Under the pieces are notes generated by a model. The model was not told the origin of the DNA, searched no databases, and was given only the letters and a program-made list of their open reading frames with translations. Shown piece after piece: positions 1 through 11,977 of a DNA stretch of 64,000 bases; the stretch's first letter is position 1, and each line of letters begins with the position of its first letter. The position numbers and the translations under genes were made by a program. This DNA comes from Citrus sinensis (lineage: Eukaryota > Streptophyta > Magnoliopsida > Sapindales > Rutaceae): contig NC_068560.1 in NCBI RefSeq assembly GCF_022201045.2, forward strand, positions 5,736,001 to 5,800,000, in the 5' to 3' direction.

Positions 1-29
1 CAGCAACACGACACAACCCAATTTGAACC

Positions 30-1609
30 TTAAAAAGAAAACAATAATAATAACATGGCGGAAAAAGAACTCAAACGTGGCGAAAAAAGAACATTACCAT
101 AAATTGTTGATTTTGTATGTCTCGCGTTGGCATTGGCATTGGCACTGGCACTGGGGAGCTTCAGAGGGCAAGAGGAAAGTGGAAGCACGGGGAGATTTTG
201 GCAATTGCAAATCTCAATCATGTAGCCATCGGGATCATGGAAGAAAAGTTGATCAACTCGTATGCCACCTTCTTCAACAACAGCAGTCTCGTACTCAATG
301 TTCATCTCCTCCAACTTTCTCATCACCAGTTTCATGTCTGAGCATTGAAATGAAATGTGATTGTCTTTTGGATTGATCTTGCCTCTCTTTTCTGGAGCTT
401 TATCAGATTCTAGCAAATGTATGCCAATTCCATGATTAAATAACCTGAAAAATAAAAAGAAATAAAATAATGTGATTATAGAGGCTCAAAAGAAAGTGTC
501 ATAATTAATGTTAATTAGCACATTAATTATTAGTTCATTAAATTTGACCCCAGAAAAGTGATTCCAAACTATTTATAAAATACTTTTCCTTTTCTGAAAA
601 TACTATAAAAAATTTAAAATCCTTGAAAAATGATACAACAATAAAGAATGAGAAAAGGAATGAGACTATGTGTTGCTGTTGTTCTTTTTTCTTTTTTCAA
701 TTTCACATTTTTCACCAAATACTTTGAAAAATTCAGAGAAGCATCAAGCATTTTCTGGTGATGCAACTTTTTTTTTTCTTATCTAATTGTCTACACTATC
801 ATTAAATACTACATAGAAGTATGAAGCATGCATTCCTGAACAGGTTTATGGGTTTGACTACTATTTATACAATAAGTAATCAAAATACAATTTTAAATTT
901 AGTGTTTTTAGGTTATAAATTTAACAGTCCATAGTTTTTGAAACTCTTTAGTTTTATCACAATTATTTTAATAAGTATCATAGTCTACTTTAAAGGTTTG
1001 AGGTAAAAATTACATAGATAATCTCTTGAATAGTGAAGCCTGCGAAAATTTTCATTAAAATTCTGAAAATCATCATAATTAAACTTCCAACAATTTTTAT
1101 CTGTCAAAAAATCTCTCAAGTCCAGTAAAATTTATCAAAGACTTTCACATAGAAATCATCATTTATTTAATCTTAAAAAAAACAACAAAAACAAAACAAG
1201 GCCGGGCCTCATTAATGGCATGCCTTTTAATTAACCCACCCTTGACGATTTTTAGCTCAAACATCATATACATTGATGTTGTTTCAGGAATAATTCTTTA
1301 GGATCCCAAGACCGGTGTTCATGGAAATTCGAAGAAGATGAAAGAAAAGAATAAGAAAATGAAATTAAAAGAAAAGGACTGAGAAAGAAAGAGAGAATGA
1401 GAGAAATGGACATACCAAGCTCCTTCAAAGTTGAAAGAAGGTCTTTTGATAATAACAAATCCCAAGACTTGTTCATAAAACATCACAGATCTTTTCACTG
1501 ACTTGCACACAAATGACACATGGTTTAATGACAATATTGGCATTGTATTTGAATAAGAAACTGTTGATGACAATCTCTCCATGGCCTCCATCCCTCCAAT
1601 ATTTCCCAT
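30..1609 (-). CDS. Glyoxalase I family (VOC superfamily) protein, 2 exons
   Basis: Exons are 1609-1416 and 444-30, joined through a GT-AG intron that splits a Trp codon; the CDS is 609 nt, 202 aa. The protein resembles the plant lactoylglutathione-lyase-like single-VOC proteins (Arabidopsis At1g80160/At1g15380 group). The family fold has paired beta-alpha-beta units and divalent-metal ligands. Visible candidate ligands are His30 (in SLNHVSF), His94 (DNHISFQ) and Glu142 (MIEICNC), with the family motif VDQLFFHDPDG just before. Residues 1-20 are an unconserved N-terminus. The C-terminus is odd: after about residue 155 a low-complexity Ala/Asn stretch (SANANANAR) is encoded by a hexanucleotide repeat, followed by a hydrophobic tail. 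Family membership is firm. Glyoxalase activity is not, since many plant members are untested or inactive. Confidence 0.88.
124..155. repeat. Hexanucleotide (GGCATT/GGCACT) microsatellite inside the glyoxalase-like CDS
   Basis: The plus strand reads as consecutive TTGGCA/CTGGCA-type units. On the minus strand these encode alternating Ala and Asn/Ser near the C-terminus of the glyoxalase-like protein. The unit is six bases, so length changes would keep the frame. Confidence 0.8.
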
Positions 1610-3361
1610 CTCTCTCTCTCTCTTTCTCTAAGATCTCAGGTTGCACTACTCTCTTTTTTTTCTCTCTCAATATCTTTTTCTCCCTCTCTATCTAGAATTC
1701 TCTTGCTCTATGTTTTGAGATAGGTCATGAAAACCACATTGGTATATATATTTATATAGGCAAGAAGTTGAAAATTGAGAGTATGAGGGTAGATATGTTA
1801 TTATAGTGGTTGGTTGAAGCAATGATATAGGATATGATTAGTGTCAACATGTGGTATCATAGATTTGGATTAGTGTTGGGCTTATTTCTGTTCAACTTTT
1901 CATAACCTTCTGTCATACGCGTGTGTGCAGTAATATACGGTTAAGATTTAATTAGTTTTATATTCTTATTCAATAATTATTAATTGTATATTTAAAACGT
2001 TAGTAAAAAGATCAGTTCAGTACTGAATGTATATCTCAAAACCGAAATCTCAAGTTGAATCCCTTCATGTAAACTCTACTTTAATTACTCTTATGTTAAT
2101 ATAGACCACATTTCATGTCGAGGAATATATCGTGTTAACCTTAGTCATTACAAATTACATTATTTTATATTTTGACCCCTGTAACTTTAACCATTTGATT
2201 TTTGTTCCTAAATTTATACGTTTGTTCAAATATATGTCATTAAAAACTTAGCTAAATTTAATTTTGAAGCGATTTGGTAAAACTACAAATTCTTGTGTAA
2301 ATAACGTGACTCTAATTTTAAAAGAGTAGACATCCAAGCCCTGAAATATTTTTATCAACTAATAAAAACACATCTGACCATTAATTAAATAGTCAAAAGA
2401 ATGTGATGATCACTGTCTTATTATAATAATACGGAAATGATTCCAAGCGACTCACTGAACTAGCAGCAAGAATTTAATAATAATGTTCTTTAGATTATTC
2501 TGATGATGATGGTGGGCAAAATTATGATTACTATATACAATTTATTATTTGTAATTCGTAATCTACTATTGAATAATAATAATAATAATAATAATAAAAC
2601 TAAATAAATAAATAGATGGCATGTATTCTTATGATTTCATCAAATTTATAGAAAGATGATAATTATATAAAATACGAAATTTATATCCTAACTAATATAT
2701 ATGACAAATATACCACTCTCATTTAAATCATTCTTTAATAGTAAAATATTAAAAGTAATAAATTAACGTATGATAATAAATTGGTATTTACAAAAATAGA
2801 GAGTTAAAACCTTCTACATGATTTTATTTTTTTGTGGTTAATGAAGAGATTGTAATCATATAGCAAGCAAGGAAGATAACCATAAGCTAAACTGTGTGTG
2901 GTTACAATAATGGGTCAGATTTGTGGAATCACATGTATCAACTAAACTAATTAAATTATTCATCATAAATTGAGAAGTATCTTTTGGAAATAGTTCAGTT
3001 CTTGCCTTTTCACCAACCAGATTAAATATAAATTAATGATATTTAATCTCATTTTCAAAGCAACTTTTCCAACGTGTATATCGCTCATATACTTTCCCGC
3101 AAATTGATCAAAAAATATATTGATTCATTAATCAACCTTTTCTTTTTGTCGCTTCATAATAATTTCAAGAGCAAATAAATTGACTTATCAAAAAAAGTAA
3201 ATTAATAACAAGTTATTAAGCCTTACAATTTAATAGTGTAATGGTCAGAAAAATTATTAAGTCATATAATTTAATACTGTAATGACATTACACTATTAAA
3301 CTATATGACTTAATAGTTTTATCATACTTTAATAAAAATCTATGATTCTGTACTGGATTAG

Positions 3362-3460
<99 letters not shown>

Positions 3461-4766
3461 CGCATCCACGTGAATATCATGATAAAATTTACTCATGTTC
3501 ATTTGTTGTGGTCGGTTACTCAATTTTCGTGGTATTGTGGAAATATTTTCAAAATTTAAGACATTTTTTTTAAAACATAAGACAACTTACTTAATTATAA
3601 ACAAATTAATATTTTTATTTTCTTAGAAATGTACATGATTTTCTTTCCAAAGGTTTATTTGTAATTAATACTTAATGAGTACGCTAGTGATAGATTAATT
3701 TGTTAAATTAAAAAAAAAAAAGTGCGCTTGATAAATTTTATATTTTATACCTGGGTCTCAACTACAATACTATAAGGATTTCGTATTCTAAATTAACAAA
3801 ACTAATAAAATTTAATTATTTAACGGGACTCAAATGGCGGGATATGGTACCCATCACATTGTATTGTACTGTTACATTTTAGGTAATAATAAAAGCCAAA
3901 GACATGAAAGAGATGCTTCAGATAATGGTAGGCTCTTGGATTTGGAATTTTGGGTTGTTTTTTTTTTTAATTGACTTGATAATTAGAGTATAACTCATAT
4001 TATATGAAACTATTACTAATATTTACAATCATATTATTATTAATATTTATGATTAAATTATTAGTCATATTTACATGAGACGATTATTAGGATTAATTTT
4101 ACATATATTCTCATGAAATATTGTCTAAATTTTTATCTTCTTTAATATTTAAAGAATATCTACTCCACTTATATTGATAAAAAAAAAATTAATTTTCACC
4201 TAATAATTAAGGAAAGACTTAGAATCCTCGCAGTGGTTTTTTTGTGAGGAATGAATCTGGTGCCCTCAGTTGAGGGCCGCAGCCCAGTCACTCTCAATTT
4301 TGGACTGTCTTGATTTGTGGATTTTGGTGATAAAGAGAAGAAACTTTACACGTGTAATTCACGTGGGGTTGAATGTTGATGTTCTTTTATCAGTCAAAAA
4401 TTTGTTTGATCATTGATAAGGGATAAGGATTGTTGATGAGCAATGAATCACAGGTGAGACAGAAAATATTGGTGCGAAAATGTTGGATCTTAGCTTTTTC
4501 AAATTATTGGCATTAAAATATATACTATAATGAAGTCCAAAATAATATTAATACCTAATCATTTTAGTAAAAAAAAAATTGTTCGTCAAAAAAAAAAAAA
4601 TTTGAATGTTTATAAGCAGCATGATCTAAAGCATAAATTTGAGGATACATAATTCTTTTTAACCATTGTACATATTTTAAAATTTTAAAATATTCAATAA
4701 ACTCACATTTGTTATTATATATTTATTACCACTTGAGGAGGTGAGTGTCAGCCCGTACGACGACCC
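1610..4766. other. AT-rich intergenic region upstream of the glyoxalase-like gene
   Basis: I see no coding sequence. The first few hundred bases after 1610 should hold the promoter and 5' UTR of the minus-strand glyoxalase-like gene; a CT-rich tract (plus-strand 1612-1692) lies just upstream of its ATG. The rest is AT-rich DNA with an (AAT)n run near 2573-2598 and the long (TA)n at 3363-3458. Confidence 0.6.
3363..3458. repeat. (TA)n microsatellite, about 48 units
   Basis: An uninterrupted TA dinucleotide run of roughly 96 bp. The Tyr-Ile repeat reading frame across it is an artefact. Such tracts are length-polymorphic and can extrude cruciforms. Confidence 0.95.
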
Positions 4767-4774
4767 TTTTTAAA

Positions 4775-5393
4775 CGGGTAATTTTTAAAAACCTCCCCTG
4801 AGGTTTAGACTTGTTGCAAGTAGATGGCGAGAATTTGTTTATTTGTAAAAAAACCCCTACCGTCAGTTAACTTTAACATTGACCGTTAGTTGACTGTGCA
4901 AAGACAATATTACCCTCAACAACAATTTGTAGACGGAAATAACTAAAAAAAATTAAAATTATTGGCGCGAAAAGCACAAACCCTATTTTATTTTTGATAA
5001 TTTTATCCTTGTCAATTCCAAAAATTTACAATATCATAGGTAAAGATTATAACTATTTTATTTTCAAGTTTTTAATTTTATCTTTTTTGTAGAAACTTTA
5101 AGAAAATATCAATAATTTAAAGATGATTTTTAAAATTTTTAATTTTATCTTTCTTATAGGAACTTTAAGAAAATATCAATAATTTAAGGAGGGTAAAATA
5201 GCCAACAATTTTAATTTTTTTTTAGTTATTTCTGTCTACAAATTATTGTTGAGGGTAATATTGTCTTTACACAGTCAACTAACGGTCAATGTTAAAATTA
5301 ACTGGCGGTAGGGAATTTTTTACAAATAAATCAATTCTCGCCATCTACTTGCAACAAACCTAAACCTCAAGGGAGGTTTTTAAAAATTACCCA
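4775..5393. mobile_element. Mutator-like (MULE) MITE with about 190 bp terminal inverted repeats
   Basis: The left end begins (C)GGGTAATTTTTAAAAACC and the right end finishes as its reverse complement. The inverted repeats extend inward about 190 bp on each side (for example the AGTAGATGGCGAGAA and TTCTCGCCATCTACT segments). The element is about 619 bp and has no coding capacity. The flanks repeat TTTTTAAA (4767-4774 and 5394-5401), extendable to TTTTTAAAC, which fits the 8-9 bp target duplication of Mutator-like elements. Superfamily assignment is inferred from TIR length and TSD size. Confidence 0.75.
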
Positions 5394-6968
5394 TTTTTAA
5401 ACCCTTTATCCAAATTTTTTATGAGTATCTTTCTTTAAATATTAATAGAAATAAATCTCTTTGAGCTTGTTTGGTTGTTGTATTAAAGCCCCTTATTGTA
5501 TTAATTTTACACAAGCCCATGTTTAGCAAATAAAAAATTACAAGACCACCACATTAAAAGCCCAAACTAATGCGGCAACTCTAAACTCGACTGCTTCTTG
5601 TTTTGTTTTGTTTTTTTCTCTCTCTCCCCCTTTTTGCTTTTGCAACTGTCGCTGGAACCTTGCTTTTTGAGTTTTACTTTTTGACTTTTGCTTTATAATA
5701 ACAACTAGAAAATAGAACCCCACTTCACGCGGCTTTGAAAAAATAATTTAGTATTATTCTTTTTTCTTACTTTACACTTGATGAAACTGATAAAAAATAT
5801 GAATTGATTTTTTTTTAAGATGAGGCAACCTTATAAAAAACAAAAAAAACTATTAGCCAGCAATACAAATAAAGAAGCAACGCAAGATAAAGAATAAAAT
5901 GAGAAAATATATTATATAGTGATTTTATTCATTCCAATTGTGTGTGTACAAAACAAAAAGATGAGCTCTCCTTTTATAGTTACATAATCACTCCATGAAA
6001 TTAATGAAAAATTATGGATCATAATTCCTTGTGAGATAGTGGGAGTTATAGGGAAGTTAAAGGTTGCTAATGGGAGATAGTGGGGAGACTAAAAGATATA
6101 TGTTATGAACATCTACATTTACTTTAATAAATTCATAACACTCCCGCTTGGATGTTCATTATAAAGAATATGTCTCATTAAAATCTTTACATAATTATTA
6201 TTGTGTAATAACAATTAAATTAATTATGAGAAGATGAAAAGCCAAATCTAAAAGAAAATTTCTCTATTTATTAGATAATAAATAATATACAAAGATGAGA
6301 AATGGTGATGCCACATCACCTCCTCAAGTCCCAACTTTATATATATATATATAGATAAGCTCAAAGAGATTAATATTTTTATATTTTTTGCTTTTTGACT
6401 TTTTGACTTTTGCTTAATATTATTATTATTATTAAATATAACTTTTAATTTAATATTATTTTTATATTATAATTATTAATATAGATTAATAAACATGTAA
6501 TTTATTATTCAATATTATTATATTATATTATTTTTTACATTATAATTTATTAATAAATTTATAATTTATTATAACTAATAATAAATAGTTAAATGTGAAT
6601 AAATGTGAATAATATTAATTTAAAATTAATAATAATATAAAATATTAATACAATTTAAGTATATTAATATAATATAATATAGTATAATATTTAATTTAAA
6701 TTAATCAAAAAATTTATTACAGTACAGTGTAGTGCAAAATATTGTACAGTATTATTATAATACAGTGCTAATACAATACAGCATAATATAATACAACAGC
6801 ATTAAAATAATGCAATACAACATAATACAATACATGCACCAAACGCACCCTTTACGTATAGGAATAAAATTCTCCTAAGCCATTCTTAGAGTATATATGT
6901 TGATGATAAAATACAATGAACAAAATAACTTTACCCTTTAAAAGCATTTTTGGACTTGACTACCTTAT
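5394..6968. other. Nested repeat debris between two MITEs
   Basis: No gene is seen. The outer parts (about 5463 TTGTTTGGTTGTTGTATT and about 6830-6850 AATACATGCACCAAACGC) look like the two ends of an old hAT-like MITE of about 1.4 kb, without a convincing target duplication. Inside, a TTTTTGACTTTTGCTT direct repeat (about 5680 and 6397) brackets other material. The 5885-6350 part resembles a copia LTR relic (separate entry). The interior is otherwise AT-rich low-complexity sequence. Confidence 0.4.
5885..6350. mobile_element. Probable copia-type LTR relic
   Basis: The segment carries LTR-like sequence ending in AATTCATAACA, followed by CTCCCGCTTGGATGTTC and AAGAATATGTCTCATTAAAA. Phrases of this kind recur next to a family of plant copia or TRIM LTRs. 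No ORF and no second LTR are visible, so this is a fragment; identification is from remembered pattern only. Confidence 0.35.
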
Positions 6969-6976
6969 ATAATAGG

Positions 6977-7573
6977 CAGAGGCGAAGCTCTAAGGAGGCT
7001 AACCCGGGCTAGTTTCTTGAAAAAAATATAATTAATTATAATTTTTTTTTAAAAAAAATTATAGTAAAATATAAAAATATAACTAATAATTATAGTCAAT
7101 ATCTATTTTCTCTAAATCGAAAAATTAACTCAAATCCCTGACTAATGGATCCAAATTATCCAAATTCTAAATTTCTTAAAATTTATCTGTTTAATTCATC
7201 AAGTTGTCACCTCATGAGTGACGGCCAGCCTTTGATGCACCCACATGCTCATATTGTTTTTGAATTAGTTATTACCTTATACTTTTGTCAATTTTTTTTG
7301 ATAAAATAATTAATAATTCTCTAATGTATTATTATCGCAGACAATATAATTCAGATACGATAATATAAGAGTTTTCTTTTTTGAAGAATCGCAGGACGAA
7401 ATTTCGTCGATATTATTTTTTTATTTACATTGTATTTTTATAATTTTATTATTAATTTTTACTTGTCTAGTGTATTTTAATAATTTCATTTGTATAGAAT
7501 AAATTTTTTGAGAAGTAATTAAATTTTAAAAAAATCTAGCCCACCCCAAAAAATAGTGCTAGCTTCGCCACTG
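6977..7573. mobile_element. hAT-type MITE, 597 bp
   Basis: The left end CAGAGGCGAAGCT and right end AGCTTCGCCACTG are imperfect inverted repeats. The flanks are 8 bp direct repeats with one mismatch, ATAATAGG (6969-6976) and ATAATATG (7574-7581), as expected for hAT insertion. The interior is AT-rich with no ORF. Confidence 0.75.
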
Positions 7574-7594
7574 ATAATATGTATTTATTTGTCT

Positions 7595-7779
7595 CCCTAC
7601 ATTGGGGTATAATCGATCTCTCTCGACAATTAATAATGAGCGTAGATCGCTCTCCAGCTTTAAGTGAGGGTTGACATTCGGACTGTGTTGTAATAAGATT
7701 ATTTAAGAGAATCCCCTTGGATTGTAAATATCAGAGCTCTAATTGTAATATATCAGTGCATCAGAAAAAAAAAAAAACA
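7595..7779 (+). mobile_element. SINE-like retroposon fragment with poly(A) end
   Basis: The 3' part, about 7640-7765, is similar to the reverse complement of 58240-58370. Both share AATTGTAAATATCAG-type sequence, an AGAGCTCT core and ATTGTAATATAT. This copy ends in an A13 run (about 7765-7778). No tRNA-like 5' head is seen, so it is probably 5'-truncated. Family status is inferred from the two related copies in the window. Confidence 0.5.
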
Positions 7780-8558
7780 ATTTTGCTATTTGGTGAATTT
7801 GATATTCATTATAGGATCAAAATGAGCTAATTCGGGAGATAATTTGAAAACATTAAATGATCAAATGCCGACGCCATCATCTACTCAAGTAATTAATAAC
7901 AATTATACAAAAGGTTTTTTTTTTTTTTTTTTTTTTTTAAGAAAAGACTATGTAAACAATTAAGGAACATAATTGAAGCGGAAAATTTTAATGAATTGTC
8001 AGTCTACAAGAAGAGAGTCAATCAATGCCCACAACCATCACCATCCCTCTTTAATTCATACATCTGTTTTATTAGGTTACAGAAATTATTTAAGGGGGGG
8101 CAAATAATTCCGAATTAAAATAAAATATGAAATACATTTAATTGTCTCTCACTTTCTTTTGTAATTTCATTGAGCCCTTTAAACTCTTGTGTACTCACAT
8201 TGTTCGCTTAAATACTTGGTTACCTCCTGTTTGGATCTTTAAGTGACACTGCTTTCAAAAGAGGCAAATGCCCAGATGAAGCGCAAGCCTTTGATGTGGC
8301 TTGAAAATGAAGAAAAAGTCTACAAACTTTACTTACACACACCAAGTGTAGATTTGTATAATGGTGTTTGATGATTTTTGCATTCGTAGTAGCTGCTAAT
8401 GACATTATAAATGATGATTCTAAACAACGAACTACCGATGAGTGTAGACTGAGGTGTGTTTTGGTTAAATGGAAAGAAGCAATCCAAGTAGAATTGGCCT
8501 TTTTAGTCAATGTGATGTTATTAAACCTGTAGTCCAAACACCTAGGACATTAAACCCA
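7780..8558. other. AT-rich intergenic sequence
   Basis: I see no supportable gene. There is a T-run of about 22 at 7917-7939. The small open frames here show no recognisable protein or codon signature. Confidence 0.5.
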
Positions 8559-8569
8559 TTGGAAATAAA

Positions 8570-8758
8570 AATAATACTATATGTCCCAAAACTTATTCCA
8601 AAAAATTCATCCTAAATGAGATGACACACCCATCCAATAGTGAATGGTTTTTCACAATATTTACTGTAATTTATTTCAATATTTTTTATGGACATAATGG
8701 GTATCATCTCATTTAGAATGAATCTTTTAGGATAAATTTTACTATTTATAGCATTACT
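8570..8758. mobile_element. Small foldback MITE, about 189 bp
   Basis: The ends are imperfect inverted repeats of about 60 bp, including TCATCCTAAATGAGATGA against TCATCTCATTTAGAATGA, so the element can fold into a hairpin. TTGGAAATAAA is repeated exactly on both sides (8559-8569 and 8759-8769), which looks like an 11 bp target duplication or a 9-10 bp one with chance extension. The superfamily is uncertain, perhaps Mutator-like. Confidence 0.6.
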
Positions 8759-8769
8759 TTGGAAATAAA

Positions 8770-9736
8770 TGGGTATTTTTACAATATTTGTGATTTTGTT
8801 ATGGATCTACATGGAAGTAACCAAAATATTAAGCAAATAATATGAACAAGCATGAGTTTAAAGGGCTATATAAAATTTTTATGGAAAGTGGACGCAATTG
8901 GCAAGCTCTTCAGCTGATTTAAAGCTCAAAATCATAATGATATGTTTCCTGTTACAAGCCCATGTTTTTAGCGTTTCATAAGTTGGTGTGTGTGATAATA
9001 CCATTTAAATTGATTAGTGTGTGATACTCCTTCATATTCCCAAGTGGAGACTACAACGTCAAGGGAGAGTAACAGAGGAATCTCTCATAACTCCAATACT
9101 TATACACCCAAATTCAATCCCCAAACTTGTTGAGATTTGTTAAAAAAATGTGGCTGAAAAATCCCTACAGGCTTATTTGGAAAGCTAACAAACTATAAAA
9201 GCCGATTACTGTAAACACTTATACTTGATTGTAGTGACAGACTTGCAATTGGAAAAAATATTATAGGCAAAGAGGGTAGGGAACTCACCACCCAAATAGT
9301 CATAAAAAATGTCAGCAGCTCTCATATCACAGAGTAGAAGCTATCGCCACTAATCAACGATCAACTCTCGCTTTTCACATAGTTTAATCAATTGATCGTG
9401 TTTTCTCCAGTGTACACCATATTTCAATTTGCTTGTTTTCTGAGAAAATGTGGTAGAAATATCATCATCCTCTATCCAGAAAACTGATTTTCATTCCATT
9501 TCTGCATTCCATATTTGACTGATAAGTGGCAGCAAATTTTTCCAAGAAAAGCTCTGAGCTTTCTTAGGGAGAAAATTAAGCATCCTCACTTAAAGCTATG
9601 CTTCCCAAAATTTTCCCTCTACTTGTCATATCTCTATCTTTACTGCTTCATCAAGAACAATATCCTCAAGCTCGGCGTTCATACGACCAGCTAGAGTTGT
9701 CTTCACGTCCTAAACCACATTTCTCGCTTTCTTTTC
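8770..9736. other. Intergenic, downstream of the PORR gene
   Basis: No gene is recognised. The distal part, about 9500-9736, probably holds the 3' UTR and poly(A) signals of the minus-strand PORR gene. Confidence 0.4.
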
Positions 9737-11055
9737 TTATTTATCATTGTCAATACATAAATTTACCTTCGTTTTCCTTTGTGATCCAAAAGCTACAACA
9801 CCAACTGGCTTCCGTCTATCATTTGATTTATTCATAAGATGAATGTACCTATGCCTCATTCCCATTAATGGATGCCTCTCAACCAAGAAATCTTTCCTAT
9901 ACGCCTCCCTAAGCACCACAGTTTGAGTCCTAATCTTATTAGACACATAAAAGATCCCCGGATGATGCCTCAAAGCCCTCTTAAACCTATCACCAAACCC
10001 CAAATAATCTCCCAAACAAAACAAATTATCCCTCTCCGTCTTCTTTGACACCAAAAGCCACAACAACTCATGCAGCACGGCCACCGCCCACTTCTCCGCC
10101 AGGTCACCACTTGGCGCGAAATGAAAAGCATCCTCATAAGGCGAAATGTACGGCAAATCCTGCCATTGCTCAACCCAATTCATCACTCTCTTCTCCAAAT
10201 CAAAACCTCGTGGGAAATTCATCGAAAACCTCAAGCACATTCCCTTTTTCAAATTTAACAAATCACCACCACACGATCTTCTTTCCATTTCTGACACCGC
10301 AAGTTCTTTTCTCCAAGAAACTAGCTCCAACGCCAGCACTTCTTTGTTAGCAACAGAGTCTTTTACTTCACAAACCTGAAAATACAGTAATCACCCGGAA
10401 TGTACAATTACAGAGATACACTTACTACACTTCACTCTTAAAAATAAAGTCTTTCGGTTCCACAAACCTGAAAGTACTCTGGATAATCAGCAAGAAGCGA
10501 GGTTACATAATTATAAGGCAAACCCAGATCAAATTTGAACCTGTTAATAACATAAAAAGGCAATTTCCCCGCATTGGTGAGCATCAACAGCTTAGCCATC
10601 CTCCTAACCGCGTCATCACGCTGAGCTGGCAACCCGTGAATGGCTGATTCTTCCTTGTGGAGAGTCAAAGCCTGTGGGGTGAGTTTGACGTGGAGGGGAA
10701 GCGAGGGGCAGGGCTGGAATAGGGTGAAGAATGAGGGGTATTTTTGGAAGAATTTAAGGGCGGTGGTAGTGGGGAGGTCGAGGTGGGGTTTGAGTAAAGA
10801 AAGTGAAGAGAGAGGAAGGGATTTGGAAGGGGAATGGATGAGTTGGTTTTTGAAGGAGAGGATTTGTTTTAAGTTTTTTTCTTTTGAAACGGCGTCGTCG
10901 AGAAACGGGTCGGGTACCCATTTGACTCGGGCGTTTATGAATGTTCGCAAGCTGTGGAGGCGATGTGGGAACTTGGCGGCGAGCAGCGGCGGTGGCTTTG
11001 GAGCCATGCGAAGAGTCTCGAGTCTTTGGCTAAAAGAAGATGATGTGGGTGGCAC
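9737..11055 (-). CDS. PORR-domain protein (plant organelle RNA recognition; WTF1/RPD1-type), 2 exons
   Basis: Exons 11055-10468 and 10375-9737 are separated by a 92 bp phase-0 GT-AG intron; the CDS encodes 408 aa. PORR proteins bind RNA in chloroplasts or mitochondria and promote group II intron splicing (maize WTF1 is the founding member). The basic N-terminus (about residues 17-45, rich in Arg, Lys, Ser and Leu, no acidic residues until the WVPDPFLDDAV segment) fits an organelle transit peptide. Family landmarks visible are the VKWVPDPFLDDAV start, the KYPSFF and YPEYFQV blocks, the central WRKELAVSE, and the HPGIFYVSNK and RTQTVVLREAY segments near the end. The first in-frame ATG was used; a second Met lies at residue 17. 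Target organelle and introns cannot be told from sequence. It is divergent to the DOT2 gene, with a tRNA between them. Confidence 0.9.
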
Positions 11056-11109
11056 AAAATATAAGTGATAATTGTTTAATTTTAAACATCATGACCTCTT
11101 GATTGCATG

Positions 11110-11181
11110 GCCGTCTTAGCTCAGTGGTAGAGCGCGTGGCTTTTAACCACGTGGTCGTGGGTTCGATCCCCACAGACGGCG
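11110..11181 (+). tRNA. tRNA-Lys (anticodon UUU)
   Basis: A full cloverleaf is readable. The 7 bp acceptor stem is GCCGTCT/AGACGGC, the D arm is GCTC/GAGC, and the anticodon stem CGTGG/CCACG encloses loop CTTTTAA. The T arm is GTGGG/CCCAC with loop TTCGATC, and the discriminator is G. There is no intron. The B box GGTTCGATCCC is perfect and the A box reads TAGCTCAGTGG. A T-run (about 11204) downstream could terminate RNA polymerase III. CCA is not encoded, as expected for a nuclear gene. Confidence 0.95.
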
Positions 11182-11977
11182 TTTCTTCACTGGCAATTAC
11201 TATTTTAATTTTTTCATAATTTCAAACACTGTCCTCAACTTTTAGCATATTTGTGTTTAAGTCCAGAAACTGCATTAGAAACGAACAAATATCCCCAAAA
11301 CTTTTTTTGCTTCACTGTATAAATTTTCTGTGGCAGATTCTTGCCGAGACTTTTCGCCCTTCCAAAGTTTTCTTTACAGTGAGCTTAAAGCCGTGGAAAT
11401 CGAGCCATTACCCGTCGGCCGGAGCCCCGAAGTCCGATATCTTCTCAAAATTGCCCGAATAAACGCTGCTTCTAGTTAAGGTTCTTTTCGCCAACCAAGC
11501 ATCTCCTCTTTAACATCACTTATTTGTGTATTCATTCATTTATTTATATTGGAGTGGCAATTTCCCTTCGAGAATTGTATAATGCACTGACAAAATAATT
11601 TCGTTCGGGTAAAATTGAATTATCGAGAAATTTGGTTTTCGGTTATCAAAATTTAAAAATTATTGATTGCTACGAGGTTTAGGGTTCATCTGTGAAGTGA
11701 AATTTGTTAAGGCTTAGTAGGTTGAAAACTGAAAAGTTTTAAACTTAGCAAATAGAAACTAGCTTTTAGTTTTTGACAAGTTAGTGGTTTTACTGATAAG
11801 TGATTGGATTCTGCTTCAGGTCATTAACCCTAGAACTGATTTTTATTCATTATCCACAGTTACTGATTTTATTATGAATTAGCCGTAAAGCTTTTTTTTT
11901 TTCGAATTAAAATGTAATAACGCTATACGCTTGAGGTCCGTTTTCTTAATCTTATAGTCTTAAATTTTGTAGACAAT
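11182..11977 (+). promoter_or_regulatory. Promoter, 5' UTR and probable 5' UTR intron of the DOT2-like gene
   Basis: This stretch separates the tRNA from the DOT2-like start codon and contains no supportable ORF. A good splice acceptor (TTTTGTAG at 11965-11972) lies six bases before the ATG at 11978, so the 5' UTR is probably spliced, with a first exon likely in 11300-11500. The exact transcription start cannot be seen. Confidence 0.5.

Noticed and set aside
3329..3523. Tyr-Ile repeat ORF
   Set aside because: Pure translation of the (TA)n microsatellite.
8220..8537. 105-codon minus-strand ORF
   Set aside because: No family resemblance and AT-rich surroundings; consistent with chance.
9598..9837. 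Plus-strand ORF beside the PORR 3' end
   Set aside because: Overlaps the PORR coding end in antisense and shows no protein signature.
10640..11068. Plus-strand 142-codon ORF
   Set aside because: Antisense of PORR exon 1, which has clear family motifs and splice sites.
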